Shown here: positions 6,262 through 12,930 of the stretch, in pieces
Position numbering within the stretch: position 1 is the first letter of the stretch
Layout of the letters: the number at the start of each line of letters is the position of its first letter
NCBI GenBank assembly: GCA_045579195.1
Contig: JAZNLR010000127.1
Coordinates: forward strand, 1 to 12,930
Direction of reading: 5' to 3'
Origin: JAZNLR01 sp045579195
GTDB taxonomy: Bacteria > Bacillota > Clostridia > Christensenellales > CAMQZB01
DNA length: 12,930 nucleotides
Notes under the pieces: generated by a model
The model's input: only the letters and a program-made list of their open reading frames with translations
The model's database searches: none
Told to the model about the DNA's origin: nothing
Program-made: the position numbers and the translations under genes

Positions 6262-7968
6262 ATGTTATACTGCAACAATAAAAAAAGAGACGACACTTGT
6301 CAGCATACGATTTCAAACGGAAGATTCTTTTGCGGTTTGAGAGGGCATGACATCTATCGCTTTGTCGGTCCATCGGTCGGCGGAAGAAACATGTTCTCCG
6401 CATACTTTGCAAACGAAGAGACGGTGGAAACGTGGGATGAAAAAGAGCGTGGCAAAAACGTCTGGAAATATCTTGTGAAAGTGGACGGAAAAGATGCAGG
6501 CGTCTTTTATGATTACGTCACGACCGAAAACTGTTTCGTTCGCGCGTTTGATTTGACCAGTCCTCTTTTGATGAAGCTCGTTTTGGACGAAAAGGTTTCC
6601 CGCCTTGCAGACGGAACGTTCTATCTCCCCGCCGGCGTGGAGTACGTCAACTGGTATAAGACAGACGTTCCCGTCTATTTCCGCGTGTTTGGCGAGGGAA
6701 TTGCCGTTTCCGAAGACGGAACGGAAATTACCATGAACGGGAAGGGAAAGCTTGTCATCAAAACCGAAAATACGCACGCAGAAGCAAGATGTGATTTTGT
6801 GGGGGATGTCGTCAATTTCGTCCCTGAACGTGGCGTGATTCCTGAGCTTGAGGATACATTTTATCTTGAAGCAAATATGCAGGCGCGTAGCGGCGCAATC
6901 TTCGGCGCGGTGGAATGGAATATGGCGTACATCCGCGACACTTACGGCGTTTCGCGCGGCTTCCTTGCGATGGGCGAATTTGCGCGCGCAAAGGCAATCT
7001 TGGATTTTTATAGCGTTCGTTTCTCGCAGCGCGGAAGCTTGGCAACCGCACAGCCAATCGGCGAAACGGGGTATTATCACGTGCATGAATGCGACGAGAC
7101 TGAGAACACGGGATATCTCATGCTCCAAATTTTTGATTATTACCGCGCAACGGGGGATGAGGAGTCCTTCAAGCGCTATCAGCCGATGCTCAACTGGGCA
7201 TTTTATGCACAGCTGAACATTCTCAAAGATGGGATGATGCCCTTCTGCGGCGACGAGACGTACCTCGCGTGCAGCATGCTTCCCAAAGCGCACATCGACG
7301 ATGGCTCTGCGGAGGCAACCATGCTCTTCTTGGAGGCGGCGCGCCGTTATGCACCCTATTTTGACGACGAAGAGGCGAAAAAGGTGGTTGCGGAGGCGCG
7401 CGAAAAATACCGCGCAAACTTTGTCCGTGACGGCAAGTTGATCACGAACAATCCCGCAAGAAGAAAGAAGGAGTACCTCCCCGAAACGCGTCTCGGTTGC
7501 TGCATGGGGTGCGGATATCATCGCGAGCTTCACTTGAACGAATTCGACACGTACGTCTGCGATGCGTGCAAGGATCGCGGTATTGACACGCGTTCGGATA
7601 AGATTTATGAGCTCACTTGCGTTTCCATGATGCCGACTTACATCGGTTCCGACCTCTTCACGAAAGAAGAGCTTCTCCCCATCATGGAAGGGTACGCCCG
7701 TTATTACATCGAGCATAAGAGTTTGTTTGGCGGAGCACGCAACCGTATCACGGGATATGAGCTCGGCTTGCTTCTCAACGCGTTGGTCGAGTTCGACAGC
7801 GAGCTTGCGCACGACATTTACAAAGAGGCGCTTGCCGCGCTCGACGATGAGAACGTCTGGGCGGAGTACTACGAGGAAGGAAAACCCGTCGGAATGCGCT
7901 GGCGCACGTGGGAAAGCGGCGTCAATGCGATGGCAGTTTTGAAATATCGAGAAAAATTTGGGAAATAA
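6262..7968 (+). CDS. Cytoplasmic six-hairpin-type glycosidase with zinc-ribbon-like insert
   Basis: A 568-residue protein with no signal peptide or membrane segment, hence probably cytoplasmic. About the first 200 residues look beta-rich. From about residue 215 the pattern is helical and resembles (alpha/alpha)6 'six-hairpin' glycosidases: VEWNMAYIRDTYGVSRGFLAMGEF (split here as VEWNMAYIRD, 217-226, and the following helix), then HECDETENTGY (275-285), then MPFCGDETY (326-334). The acidic residues in these motifs are candidate catalytic residues. I cannot place it in GH15, GH63, GH78 or any other family with certainty. An unusual insert carries two CxxC pairs (Cys414/417 and Cys433/436, 15 residues apart), like a zinc ribbon. 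AAGGAGG lies ten bases before ATG. It is first in a three-gene transcript with two surface lipoprotein enzymes, which suggests it completes breakdown of the imported product. Confidence 0.7.
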   Translation: MLYCNNKKRDDTCQHTISNGRFFCGLRGHDIYRFVGPSVGGRNMFSAYFANEETVETWDEKERGKNVWKYLVKVDGKDAGVFYDYVTTENCFVRAFDLTSPLLMKLVLDEKVSRLADGTFYLPAGVEYVNWYKTDVPVYFRVFGEGIAVSEDGTEITMNGKGKLVIKTENTHAEARCDFVGDVVNFVPERGVIPELEDTFYLEANMQARSGAIFGAVEWNMAYIRDTYGVSRGFLAMGEFARAKAILDFYSVRFSQRGSLATAQPIGETGYYHVHECDETENTGYLMLQIFDYYRATGDEESFKRYQPMLNWAFYAQLNILKDGMMPFCGDETYLACSMLPKAHIDDGSAEATMLFLEAARRYAPYFDDEEAKKVVAEAREKYRANFVRDGKLITNNPARRKKEYLPETRLGCCMGCGYHRELHLNEFDTYVCDACKDRGIDTRSDKIYELTCVSMMPTYIGSDLFTKEELLPIMEGYARYYIEHKSLFGGARNRITGYELGLLLNALVEFDSELAHDIYKEALAALDDENVWAEYYEEGKPVGMRWRTWESGVNAMAVLKYREKFGK

Positions 7969-7979
7969 GGGAAAAAAGA

Positions 7980-9329
7980 ATGAAAAAGTTTTTGAGCTTG
8001 CTTTTGGTTCTCATCCTTGCGCTCTCCCTCTGCGCGTGCGGAGGCGGTGGCGGCGGTGAAGAACCGGACGAACCCGACCTTACGAAGCTTTACGGTCCGA
8101 ACTTCCGCGAGGAGAACATGACTGCCGAGCAGGATAAGTACCTTTATGGAATGAGCTATATCGCGTTTGAAGGCATCGGTCAAAACATTGATTATGTCAA
8201 GGCGTACGAGATCCTCAACAACATGGGTGTCAAGTCCGTCCGCAACTGGATGCACTTTGGATATATCATGAAAGACCCGTGGACATTCAAAGAAAAGCAA
8301 ACCGAGTGGATGCACGACATTTTGGCGCAGGCCAAGAAGTACGGCATGCAGGTCATTGGAATGTGCCACCAAAACTGGGATATTTACGACGATAAGTGGG
8401 TGACCGGGAAGCACGAATATCAGCCTTGGGAAGGCAGCAAGTATTATGAATGGCTGGAGGTTTACGAGGAGAGCTGGTATACTCTCGTCAAGGAATTCCC
8501 CGAAGTGACCTATTGGGAGATCGACAACGAGATCAACAATATGGACTTTATGTATATCCACCGCGCCCCGAAGGACAAGCGAGGAAGAAATCTCATCTTA
8601 TCGTTGGAGCAGATGGCGCAGATCTCTGCAGATATGATGTTCTATGCCTCTCGCGGAATCCACCGAGCAAACCCCAACGCCATCACGGTGATGGGCGGCC
8701 TCGTCGACCCGAACGGCCTTGGAACAAAGGGCTGCGGATATTCTTATGACGACCCTGAGGAATGGGTGAACACGGGAACGATGGTGGATTTTTTGGAGGT
8801 GCTTTACGACTGCATCGCAACAGGTGAGCACGGAAGCTATTACCCCGATGACTTCTTCCAGGTTGCAGCTTGGCATCCTTATTACTATTCTAAGTGTGCC
8901 GACGACTTCTGGGTTGCGGAAAACAATCGAATTTACGACGTCATCAAGCGCCGCGAGGGCAAGGATAAAAAGGTATTTCTGACCGAAGGCGGCTGGAGCG
9001 CAAGAGGTAACACGAAGATCAACGGGGAAGACGTTCCCATCACGAGTGAGATGGTGGGCGCGTGGATCAAGCATACGTTCAACCTGATCGCAACCAAGAT
9101 GCCGTACGTCGAGAGCTGGCATTACTTCAGAATGTTTGACAACATTGCGAACAACAACTCAACGGGAGGCCTCTTCTTTGACCCGGATCCGAACGATTCT
9201 TACGCCGCGGTGACCTGGATCCCTGAAATTCTGGACGCAGGCGCACCGAAAGCGGCGGCGTACGCATATCAGCAGATGACCGGCGCAACCGGCTCATTGG
9301 AGCTTTTGGTGAAGTCGAGAAACAAGTAA
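7980..9329 (+). CDS. Lipid-anchored clan GH-A-like glycosidase, subfamily B
   Basis: A 449-residue lipoprotein, second in the transcript, starting 11 bases after the stop of the 6262 gene. The Shine-Dalgarno (AAGGGA) overlaps that stop codon, suggesting translational coupling. The start at 7980 gives the signal MKKFLSLLL with lipobox LCAC (Cys20) and a run of six Gly. An in-frame ATG at 7908 lies inside the preceding gene and would bury the signal peptide. Predicted catalytic residues are Glu184 (YWEIDNE) and Glu336 (FLTEGGW), with AWHPY at 297-301. It carries both B insertions (PKDKRGRN and GTKGCG). The residue after the nucleophile is Gly instead of the Phe of the 3551 protein, a change in the catalytic pocket. 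It is closest to 3551 and to the second half of 9355. Confidence 0.84.
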   Translation: MKKFLSLLLVLILALSLCACGGGGGGEEPDEPDLTKLYGPNFREENMTAEQDKYLYGMSYIAFEGIGQNIDYVKAYEILNNMGVKSVRNWMHFGYIMKDPWTFKEKQTEWMHDILAQAKKYGMQVIGMCHQNWDIYDDKWVTGKHEYQPWEGSKYYEWLEVYEESWYTLVKEFPEVTYWEIDNEINNMDFMYIHRAPKDKRGRNLILSLEQMAQISADMMFYASRGIHRANPNAITVMGGLVDPNGLGTKGCGYSYDDPEEWVNTGTMVDFLEVLYDCIATGEHGSYYPDDFFQVAAWHPYYYSKCADDFWVAENNRIYDVIKRREGKDKKVFLTEGGWSARGNTKINGEDVPITSEMVGAWIKHTFNLIATKMPYVESWHYFRMFDNIANNNSTGGLFFDPDPNDSYAAVTWIPEILDAGAPKAAAYAYQQMTGATGSLELLVKSRNK

Positions 9330-9354
9330 AGAAAACTTTTGGGGAGAGAAGAAC

Positions 9355-12018
9355 ATGAAAAAAGTTCTAAGCCTGATTCTCTGCATCGTTATGATCTTTA
9401 CCATGACGGGCTGTGCTGCGATTTCTTCCATTGGACAAGAAATCGGCCAGTTTTTTGAGGATCTCTTCGATCAATTTGGCGGCGGAAGTAAGCCCCCTGC
9501 GCTTAGTCCTGACCAAGTGAGGTGGGGCAAGAACTATCATGTGGAAAACACGCTTGCCAATCAGGACTATCTTTACGGAATGGGATATCTGGCGTTTGAG
9601 GGCATCGACCAAAACATTGATTACGTCAAGGCGTATGAGCTGCTTGACGGAATGGGCGTTCGCTCCGTCCGGAACTGGATGCACTTTTCTTACCTGATGG
9701 AGGACCCGACCACCTTCAAGGCGGGTGCGGCAGAGAAGATGCACGCCATCTTGCAGGAAACCACGGCGTACGGCATGCAGGTCATCGGAATGAACCATAC
9801 GAACTGGAACCTCGCAGAGCAGAAGTTCGTCATCGGAAAACATGAATATCAGCCGTATGACGGCAGCGCGTACTATGAGTGGCTCGCGGCGTACGAGCAG
9901 TCTTGGTATACCCTCGTCAAGGAATTCCCCGAGGTAACCTATTGGGAGATCGATAACGAGCTCAACAATATGGACTTTATGTTCATTCACGGCGCGGCAA
10001 AGGATAAGCGCGGCAGAAACCTCATTCTCTCCTTAGAGCAGATGGCAAAGATCGCTGCAGATATGCTCTTTTATGCCTCCCGCGGCATCCACGCGGCAAA
10101 CCCGAACGCCGTGACTGTTCTCGGAGGCCTCGTCGACCCGAACGGCCTTGGAACGAAGGGCTGTGGGTACTCTTACGAGAATCCAGAAGAATGGGTGGAA
10201 ACGGGAACGATGGCGGACTTCTTGAACGCGCTTTATGACGCCATCGACAGCGGAGAGCACAACAGCTTCTTCTATGACGACTTCTTCCAGGTTGCCGCTT
10301 GGCATCCTTATTATTACACATCTTGCGTGGATGACTTCTTCGTGGAAGAAAACAACAAGATATACGAAGTCATCAAGACGAGAGAGGGGAAGGACAAGAA
10401 GGTCTTCCTTACCGAAATGGGTTGGGATCCGAAGTCCACTTTCCGCAAGAACTTGAAGGATTACCACATCACGCTGGAGGACATTGCAGATTGGATCCCG
10501 AAGCTCTATGAAACGGTCAGCGAAGAGATGCCGTACGTCGAGAGCGTGCATTACTTCCGCATGTTCGACAACATTGCGGACAACAATAACACGGCAGGCC
10601 TCTTCTTTGACCCCGACGATTCTTACGACGCTGTGACCTGGATCCCCGAAGTGGGCAAGGCAGGTGCGGCGAAGATCACGGCGCTTGCATATCAGAAGGC
10701 GGCAGGCGGAACTGCAGACCTCAACATCTTGGAGACGGACCGCCCGAACAAGCCCTCCACACCGCAGACCGACCCCGATAAGCTCAAGTGGGGCGAGAAT
10801 TATGACGTCGCAAACACCAAGGCGGATCAGAGCAAGCTTTACGGAATTGGTTATATCGCGTGGGAGGGAATCGGTCAGAAGATCGACTTTGTCGGCGCAT
10901 ATAAACTTCTTCACAACCTCGGCGCGAAGTCCACGAGAAACTGGATGCACTTTAAGTACTTAATGGAGGATCCTTACACGTTTAAGGAAGGCGCGGCGGA
11001 GAAGATGCACGAAATCTTGCTCGAAGCGGATTCTTACAACATCCAGATCATCGGAATGAACCACACGAACTGGGATATTCACACCAACAAGTGGGTGGGC
11101 GGAAAGCACGAATATCAACCGTGGACGGGCAGTGACTATTATAAGTGGCTGGAAGTCTATGAAGACAGCTGGTATACTCTCGTCAAAGAGTTCCCCGAGG
11201 TGACTTATTGGGAGATCGACAACGAGATCAACAATATGGACTTTATGTATATCCAGAGCGCCCCGAAGGACAGCCGTGGCAGAAATCTCATCCTCTCCTT
11301 GGAGCAAATGGCGCAGATCTCTGCCGATATGATGTTCTATGCATCCCGCGGAATCCACAGAGCAAATCCCAAAGCGATCACCGTCATGGGCGGACTCGTT
11401 GATCCGAACGGACTCGGAACAAAGGGCTGTGGCTATTCTTACGACAATCCATCCCTCTGGGTGAACACGGGAAACATGGCAGAGTTTTTGGAAGTTCTCT
11501 ATGATTGCATTGACAGCGGAAAGCACGGAAGCAAATTTGCAGACGATTTCTTCCAGGTTGCCGCTTGGCACCCGTATTATTACGGAAAGCCCGCCGATGA
11601 TTTCTTCGTTGCGGAGAACAACAAGATCTACGAAGTCATTAAGAGAAGAGAGGGCAAGGATAAGAAGGTCTTTTTGACCGAATTCGGTTGGAACCCGAAG
11701 GCAAATGTGGCGGGAACGAACCGCAACATCACGCTGGAAGAGCTTTCCGAGTGGATCCCCAATCTTTACACGACCATCCGTCAGAAGATGCCGTACGTCG
11801 AGAGCTTGCATTACTTTAGAATGTTCGACAACATTGCGGACAATAACCATACGTACGGTCTGTTCTTTGATCCTGACCCGAACGACTCTTATTCTGAAGT
11901 CACCTGGATTCCCAAGATCGGCAATGCAGGCGCGCCGAAGCTGACTGCGTATGCTTACCAAAAGGCGGCAGGAGGAAAAGGCGATCTAACCATCTTGGAA
12001 AAACCGCGCAACAAGTAA
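9355..12018 (+). CDS. Double-module clan GH-A-like lipoprotein glycosidase
   Basis: An 887-residue lipoprotein with two complete subfamily B modules in tandem, third in its transcript and 25 bases after the previous gene. The signal ends in the lipobox MTGC (Cys20). A tether with ISSIGQEIGQFFEDLFDQF follows, possibly an amphipathic helix near the membrane. Module 1 covers about residues 51-460: Glu202 (YWEIDNE), AWHPY (315-319) and Glu354 (FLTEMGW). A Pro/Thr-rich linker (about 461-473: TDRPNKPSTPQTD) leads to module 2, residues 474-887: Glu624, AWHPY (737-741) and Glu776 (FLTEFGW). Each half opens with the same pattern (PDxxxWGxNY), so a whole mature protein was duplicated rather than a piece of the barrel. 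Both halves keep both catalytic Glu residues. Module 1 lacks two residues in the FFDPDPNDSY loop. Start: GGGGAG at 9341-9346, then ATG 9355. The two sites could differ in specificity or act together on a polymer. Confidence 0.86.
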   Translation: MKKVLSLILCIVMIFTMTGCAAISSIGQEIGQFFEDLFDQFGGGSKPPALSPDQVRWGKNYHVENTLANQDYLYGMGYLAFEGIDQNIDYVKAYELLDGMGVRSVRNWMHFSYLMEDPTTFKAGAAEKMHAILQETTAYGMQVIGMNHTNWNLAEQKFVIGKHEYQPYDGSAYYEWLAAYEQSWYTLVKEFPEVTYWEIDNELNNMDFMFIHGAAKDKRGRNLILSLEQMAKIAADMLFYASRGIHAANPNAVTVLGGLVDPNGLGTKGCGYSYENPEEWVETGTMADFLNALYDAIDSGEHNSFFYDDFFQVAAWHPYYYTSCVDDFFVEENNKIYEVIKTREGKDKKVFLTEMGWDPKSTFRKNLKDYHITLEDIADWIPKLYETVSEEMPYVESVHYFRMFDNIADNNNTAGLFFDPDDSYDAVTWIPEVGKAGAAKITALAYQKAAGGTADLNILETDRPNKPSTPQTDPDKLKWGENYDVANTKADQSKLYGIGYIAWEGIGQKIDFVGAYKLLHNLGAKSTRNWMHFKYLMEDPYTFKEGAAEKMHEILLEADSYNIQIIGMNHTNWDIHTNKWVGGKHEYQPWTGSDYYKWLEVYEDSWYTLVKEFPEVTYWEIDNEINNMDFMYIQSAPKDSRGRNLILSLEQMAQISADMMFYASRGIHRANPKAITVMGGLVDPNGLGTKGCGYSYDNPSLWVNTGNMAEFLEVLYDCIDSGKHGSKFADDFFQVAAWHPYYYGKPADDFFVAENNKIYEVIKRREGKDKKVFLTEFGWNPKANVAGTNRNITLEELSEWIPNLYTTIRQKMPYVESLHYFRMFDNIADNNHTYGLFFDPDPNDSYSEVTWIPKIGNAGAPKLTAYAYQKAAGGKGDLTILEKPRNK
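9505..12015 (+). repeat. Intragenic tandem repeat of the catalytic module
   Basis: Module 1 (about 9505-10734) and module 2 (about 10771-12015) are collinear copies in the same reading frame, joined by about 12 codons of Pro/Thr-rich linker. Both carry all active-site motifs. At the acid/base site, module 2 matches the 3551 and 7980 genes base for base over 42 bp, whereas module 1 does not. Confidence 0.85.
11206..11247 (+). repeat. 42-bp identical segment at the acid/base motif, three copies
   Basis: The bases coding for YWEIDNEINNMDFM are identical at 4070-4111, 8511-8552 and 11206-11247. The synonymous positions are identical too, although the genes differ on both sides. The first module of the 9355 gene and the 2248, 4909 and 12197 genes carry related but altered versions. 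Confidence 0.9.
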
Positions 12019-12026
12019 AAAAAACA

Positions 12027-12062
12027 AAGAGGTGTGAAAGAGAGCTTTCACACCTCTTTTTT
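12027..12062 (+). terminator. Strong Rho-independent terminator after the double-module gene
   Basis: A perfect 14-bp stem (AAGAGGTGTGAAAG / CTTTCACACCTCTT) with an AGAG loop runs into a T tract (12057-12062). It lies eight bases after the stop codon and closes the 6262-12018 transcript. Confidence 0.95.
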
Positions 12063-12121
12063 GAATAGTCGTGCAAAAATATGGAGAGAACGAAAGAAGA
12101 TTCACTTTTCTCTCTAAACGC

Positions 12122-12150
12122 TTGCAAAAGATGAAAAATTCCGATATAAT
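12122..12150 (+). promoter_or_regulatory. Predicted promoter of the last gene
   Basis: TTGCAA (12122-12127), a 17-base spacer and a perfect TATAAT (12145-12150). The surrounding AAACGCTTGCAAAAGA matches the promoter at 252-265 almost exactly, although that one drives a solute-binding gene. A shared regulator is therefore possible. Confidence 0.78.
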
Positions 12151-12163
12151 AAAAATGTTTTAT

Positions 12164-12177
12164 GGCATTGAAATGCC
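12164..12177 (+). promoter_or_regulatory. 5'-leader hairpin before the 12197 gene
   Basis: GGCAT / ATGCC pair as a 5-bp stem around a TGAA loop, between the expected transcript start (about 12157) and the Shine-Dalgarno AAGGAG (12185-12190). It is shorter and weaker than the other leader hairpins. Confidence 0.45.
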
Positions 12178-12196
12178 GAACAAAAAGGAGAAAAAT

Positions 12197-12930
12197 ATGA
12201 AAAAGTTTTTAAGCTTGCTTTTGTGCCTTTTGCTGACTGTTTCGCTTTGCGCGTGCGGCGGCGGTGGCGGCGGAGAGACCCCCGATGAGCCTAACTACGC
12301 AAAGCTGTATGGACCGAACTTCCGTGCGGAGAACATGGTTGCAGAACAGGACAAGTACCTTTACGGCATGTGTTACATTGCGTACGAGGGAATCGGCCAG
12401 AAGGTTGATTACGTCAAGGGATACGAAATAATGAACAACATGGGCGTCAAGTCTGTCCGCAACTGGATGCACTTTGGATACATGATGAGCGATCCTTACA
12501 CGTTCAAGCCGAACGCCGTTGCTCAGATGCATGACATTTTGGCGCAGGCAAAGAAGTACGGCATGCAGGTCATCGGCATGAACCATCACAACTGGAGCGT
12601 TAAGGCAGACACCTGGATGCCGCACGGCAATCAGCATACCTATCAGCCGTGGGAAGGCAGTGAGTACTACGAGTGGCTCGACGTTTATGAGACTTGCTGG
12701 TATAACCTCGTCAAGGAATTCCCTGAGGTTACTTACTGGGAGATCGACAACGAGCTCAACAACATGGACTTTATGTCCGACGAAAATAAACCCGGATATA
12801 TGTTGGATTCTGCAACGATGGCAGACGTTGCGCTCGATATGATGTTCTATGCATCCCGCGGAATTCACCGCGCAAATCCGAACGCCATCACCATCATGGG
12901 CGGACTCGTTGATCCGTGGAGTTTGGGTAA
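12197..12930 (+). CDS. Lipid-anchored clan GH-A-like glycosidase, 5' part (runs off the window)
   Basis: The first 244 codons of a seventh barrel module, open to the window end. The signal is MKKFLSLLL with lipobox LCAC (Cys20) and a Gly run like that of the 7980 protein. The barrel begins at YLYGMCYIAYEG, and the strand-2 motif RNWMH is present. YWEIDNE carries predicted acid/base Glu186; the nucleophile half lies beyond the window. After NNMDFM it has a short loop (SDENKPGYML) in place of the B-type PKDKRGRN insert, and after GGLVDP it reads WSLG. It is thus mainly B-like in its N-terminal part but resembles subfamily A at this loop. It also has a small insertion before YQPWEG (MPHGNQHT). 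AAGGAG lies six bases before ATG, and it has its own promoter. Confidence 0.83.
   Translation, partial: MKKFLSLLLCLLLTVSLCACGGGGGGETPDEPNYAKLYGPNFRAENMVAEQDKYLYGMCYIAYEGIGQKVDYVKGYEIMNNMGVKSVRNWMHFGYMMSDPYTFKPNAVAQMHDILAQAKKYGMQVIGMNHHNWSVKADTWMPHGNQHTYQPWEGSEYYEWLDVYETCWYNLVKEFPEVTYWEIDNELNNMDFMSDENKPGYMLDSATMADVALDMMFYASRGIHRANPNAITIMGGLVDPWSLG

Noticed and set aside
6313..7812. A 499-codon open frame on the minus strand
   Set aside because: It lies fully antisense to the well-supported 6262 glycosidase gene, has no recognisable domain or ribosome site, and fits codon-bias mirroring. The other long minus-strand frames (5233-6120, 10033-10950, 10960-11961, 12209-12868) fail for the same reasons.
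7908..7979. Earlier in-frame start for the 7980 gene
   Set aside because: It lies inside the previous gene, lacks a ribosome site and would place charged residues before the signal peptide.
9355..12018. The double module as an assembly artefact
   Set aside because: The two halves differ throughout, keep the frame, and are joined by a Pro/Thr-rich linker absent from single-module genes. A real fusion is more likely, although long reads would settle it.

Overview
The window looks like a stretch of a low-to-mid GC Gram-positive (Bacillota, probably uncultured Clostridia) chromosome. The evidence is AGGAGG-type ribosome sites, lipobox signal peptides, U-tailed intrinsic terminators and sigma-A-like promoters. 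The exact taxon cannot be read from the sequence. Every gene lies on the + strand. I see no RNA gene, transposase, integrase, CRISPR array or phage gene.

Layout: (1) 1-129 is the 3' end of an ABC-type solute-binding lipoprotein gene, closed by a terminator. (2) 340-2028 is a complete paralogue of it with its own promoter and terminator. (3) 2248-3429 is a single-gene unit for a lipid-anchored TIM-barrel glycosidase-like protein. (4) 3551-4891 and 4909-6090 are two more of these in one transcript. (5) 6262-7968 (a signal-less six-hairpin-type glycosidase), 7980-9329 (lipoprotein) and 9355-12018 (a lipoprotein with two fused copies of the catalytic module) form a three-gene transcript. (6) 12197 to the window end is the start of a sixth lipoprotein of the same family. 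In all there are seven copies of one clan GH-A-like catalytic module in six consecutive lipoprotein genes, interrupted only by the cytoplasmic enzyme gene.

Each module shows the signature of clan GH-A retaining glycosidases: a strand-4 motif YWEIDNE (acid/base Glu), a strand-6 motif AWHPY, and a strand-7 motif FLTE followed by a Gly-rich or aromatic turn (nucleophile Glu). The copies fall into a short subfamily A (393 aa: 2248, 4909) and a longer subfamily B (3551, 7980, both halves of 9355). The truncated last gene is intermediate in one loop.

Inferred working model: lipoprotein glycosidases on the outer face of the membrane trim a glycan, the solute-binding lipoproteins catch the products, and the cytoplasmic six-hairpin enzyme processes what is imported. 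The substrate is unknown, and no permease, ATPase or regulator gene is present here. The five transcription units that start in the window share promoters of the form TTGCAA-16/17-TATAAT-like. Four of the five have a short perfect hairpin between the predicted transcript start and the Shine-Dalgarno, differing in sequence but not in placement.
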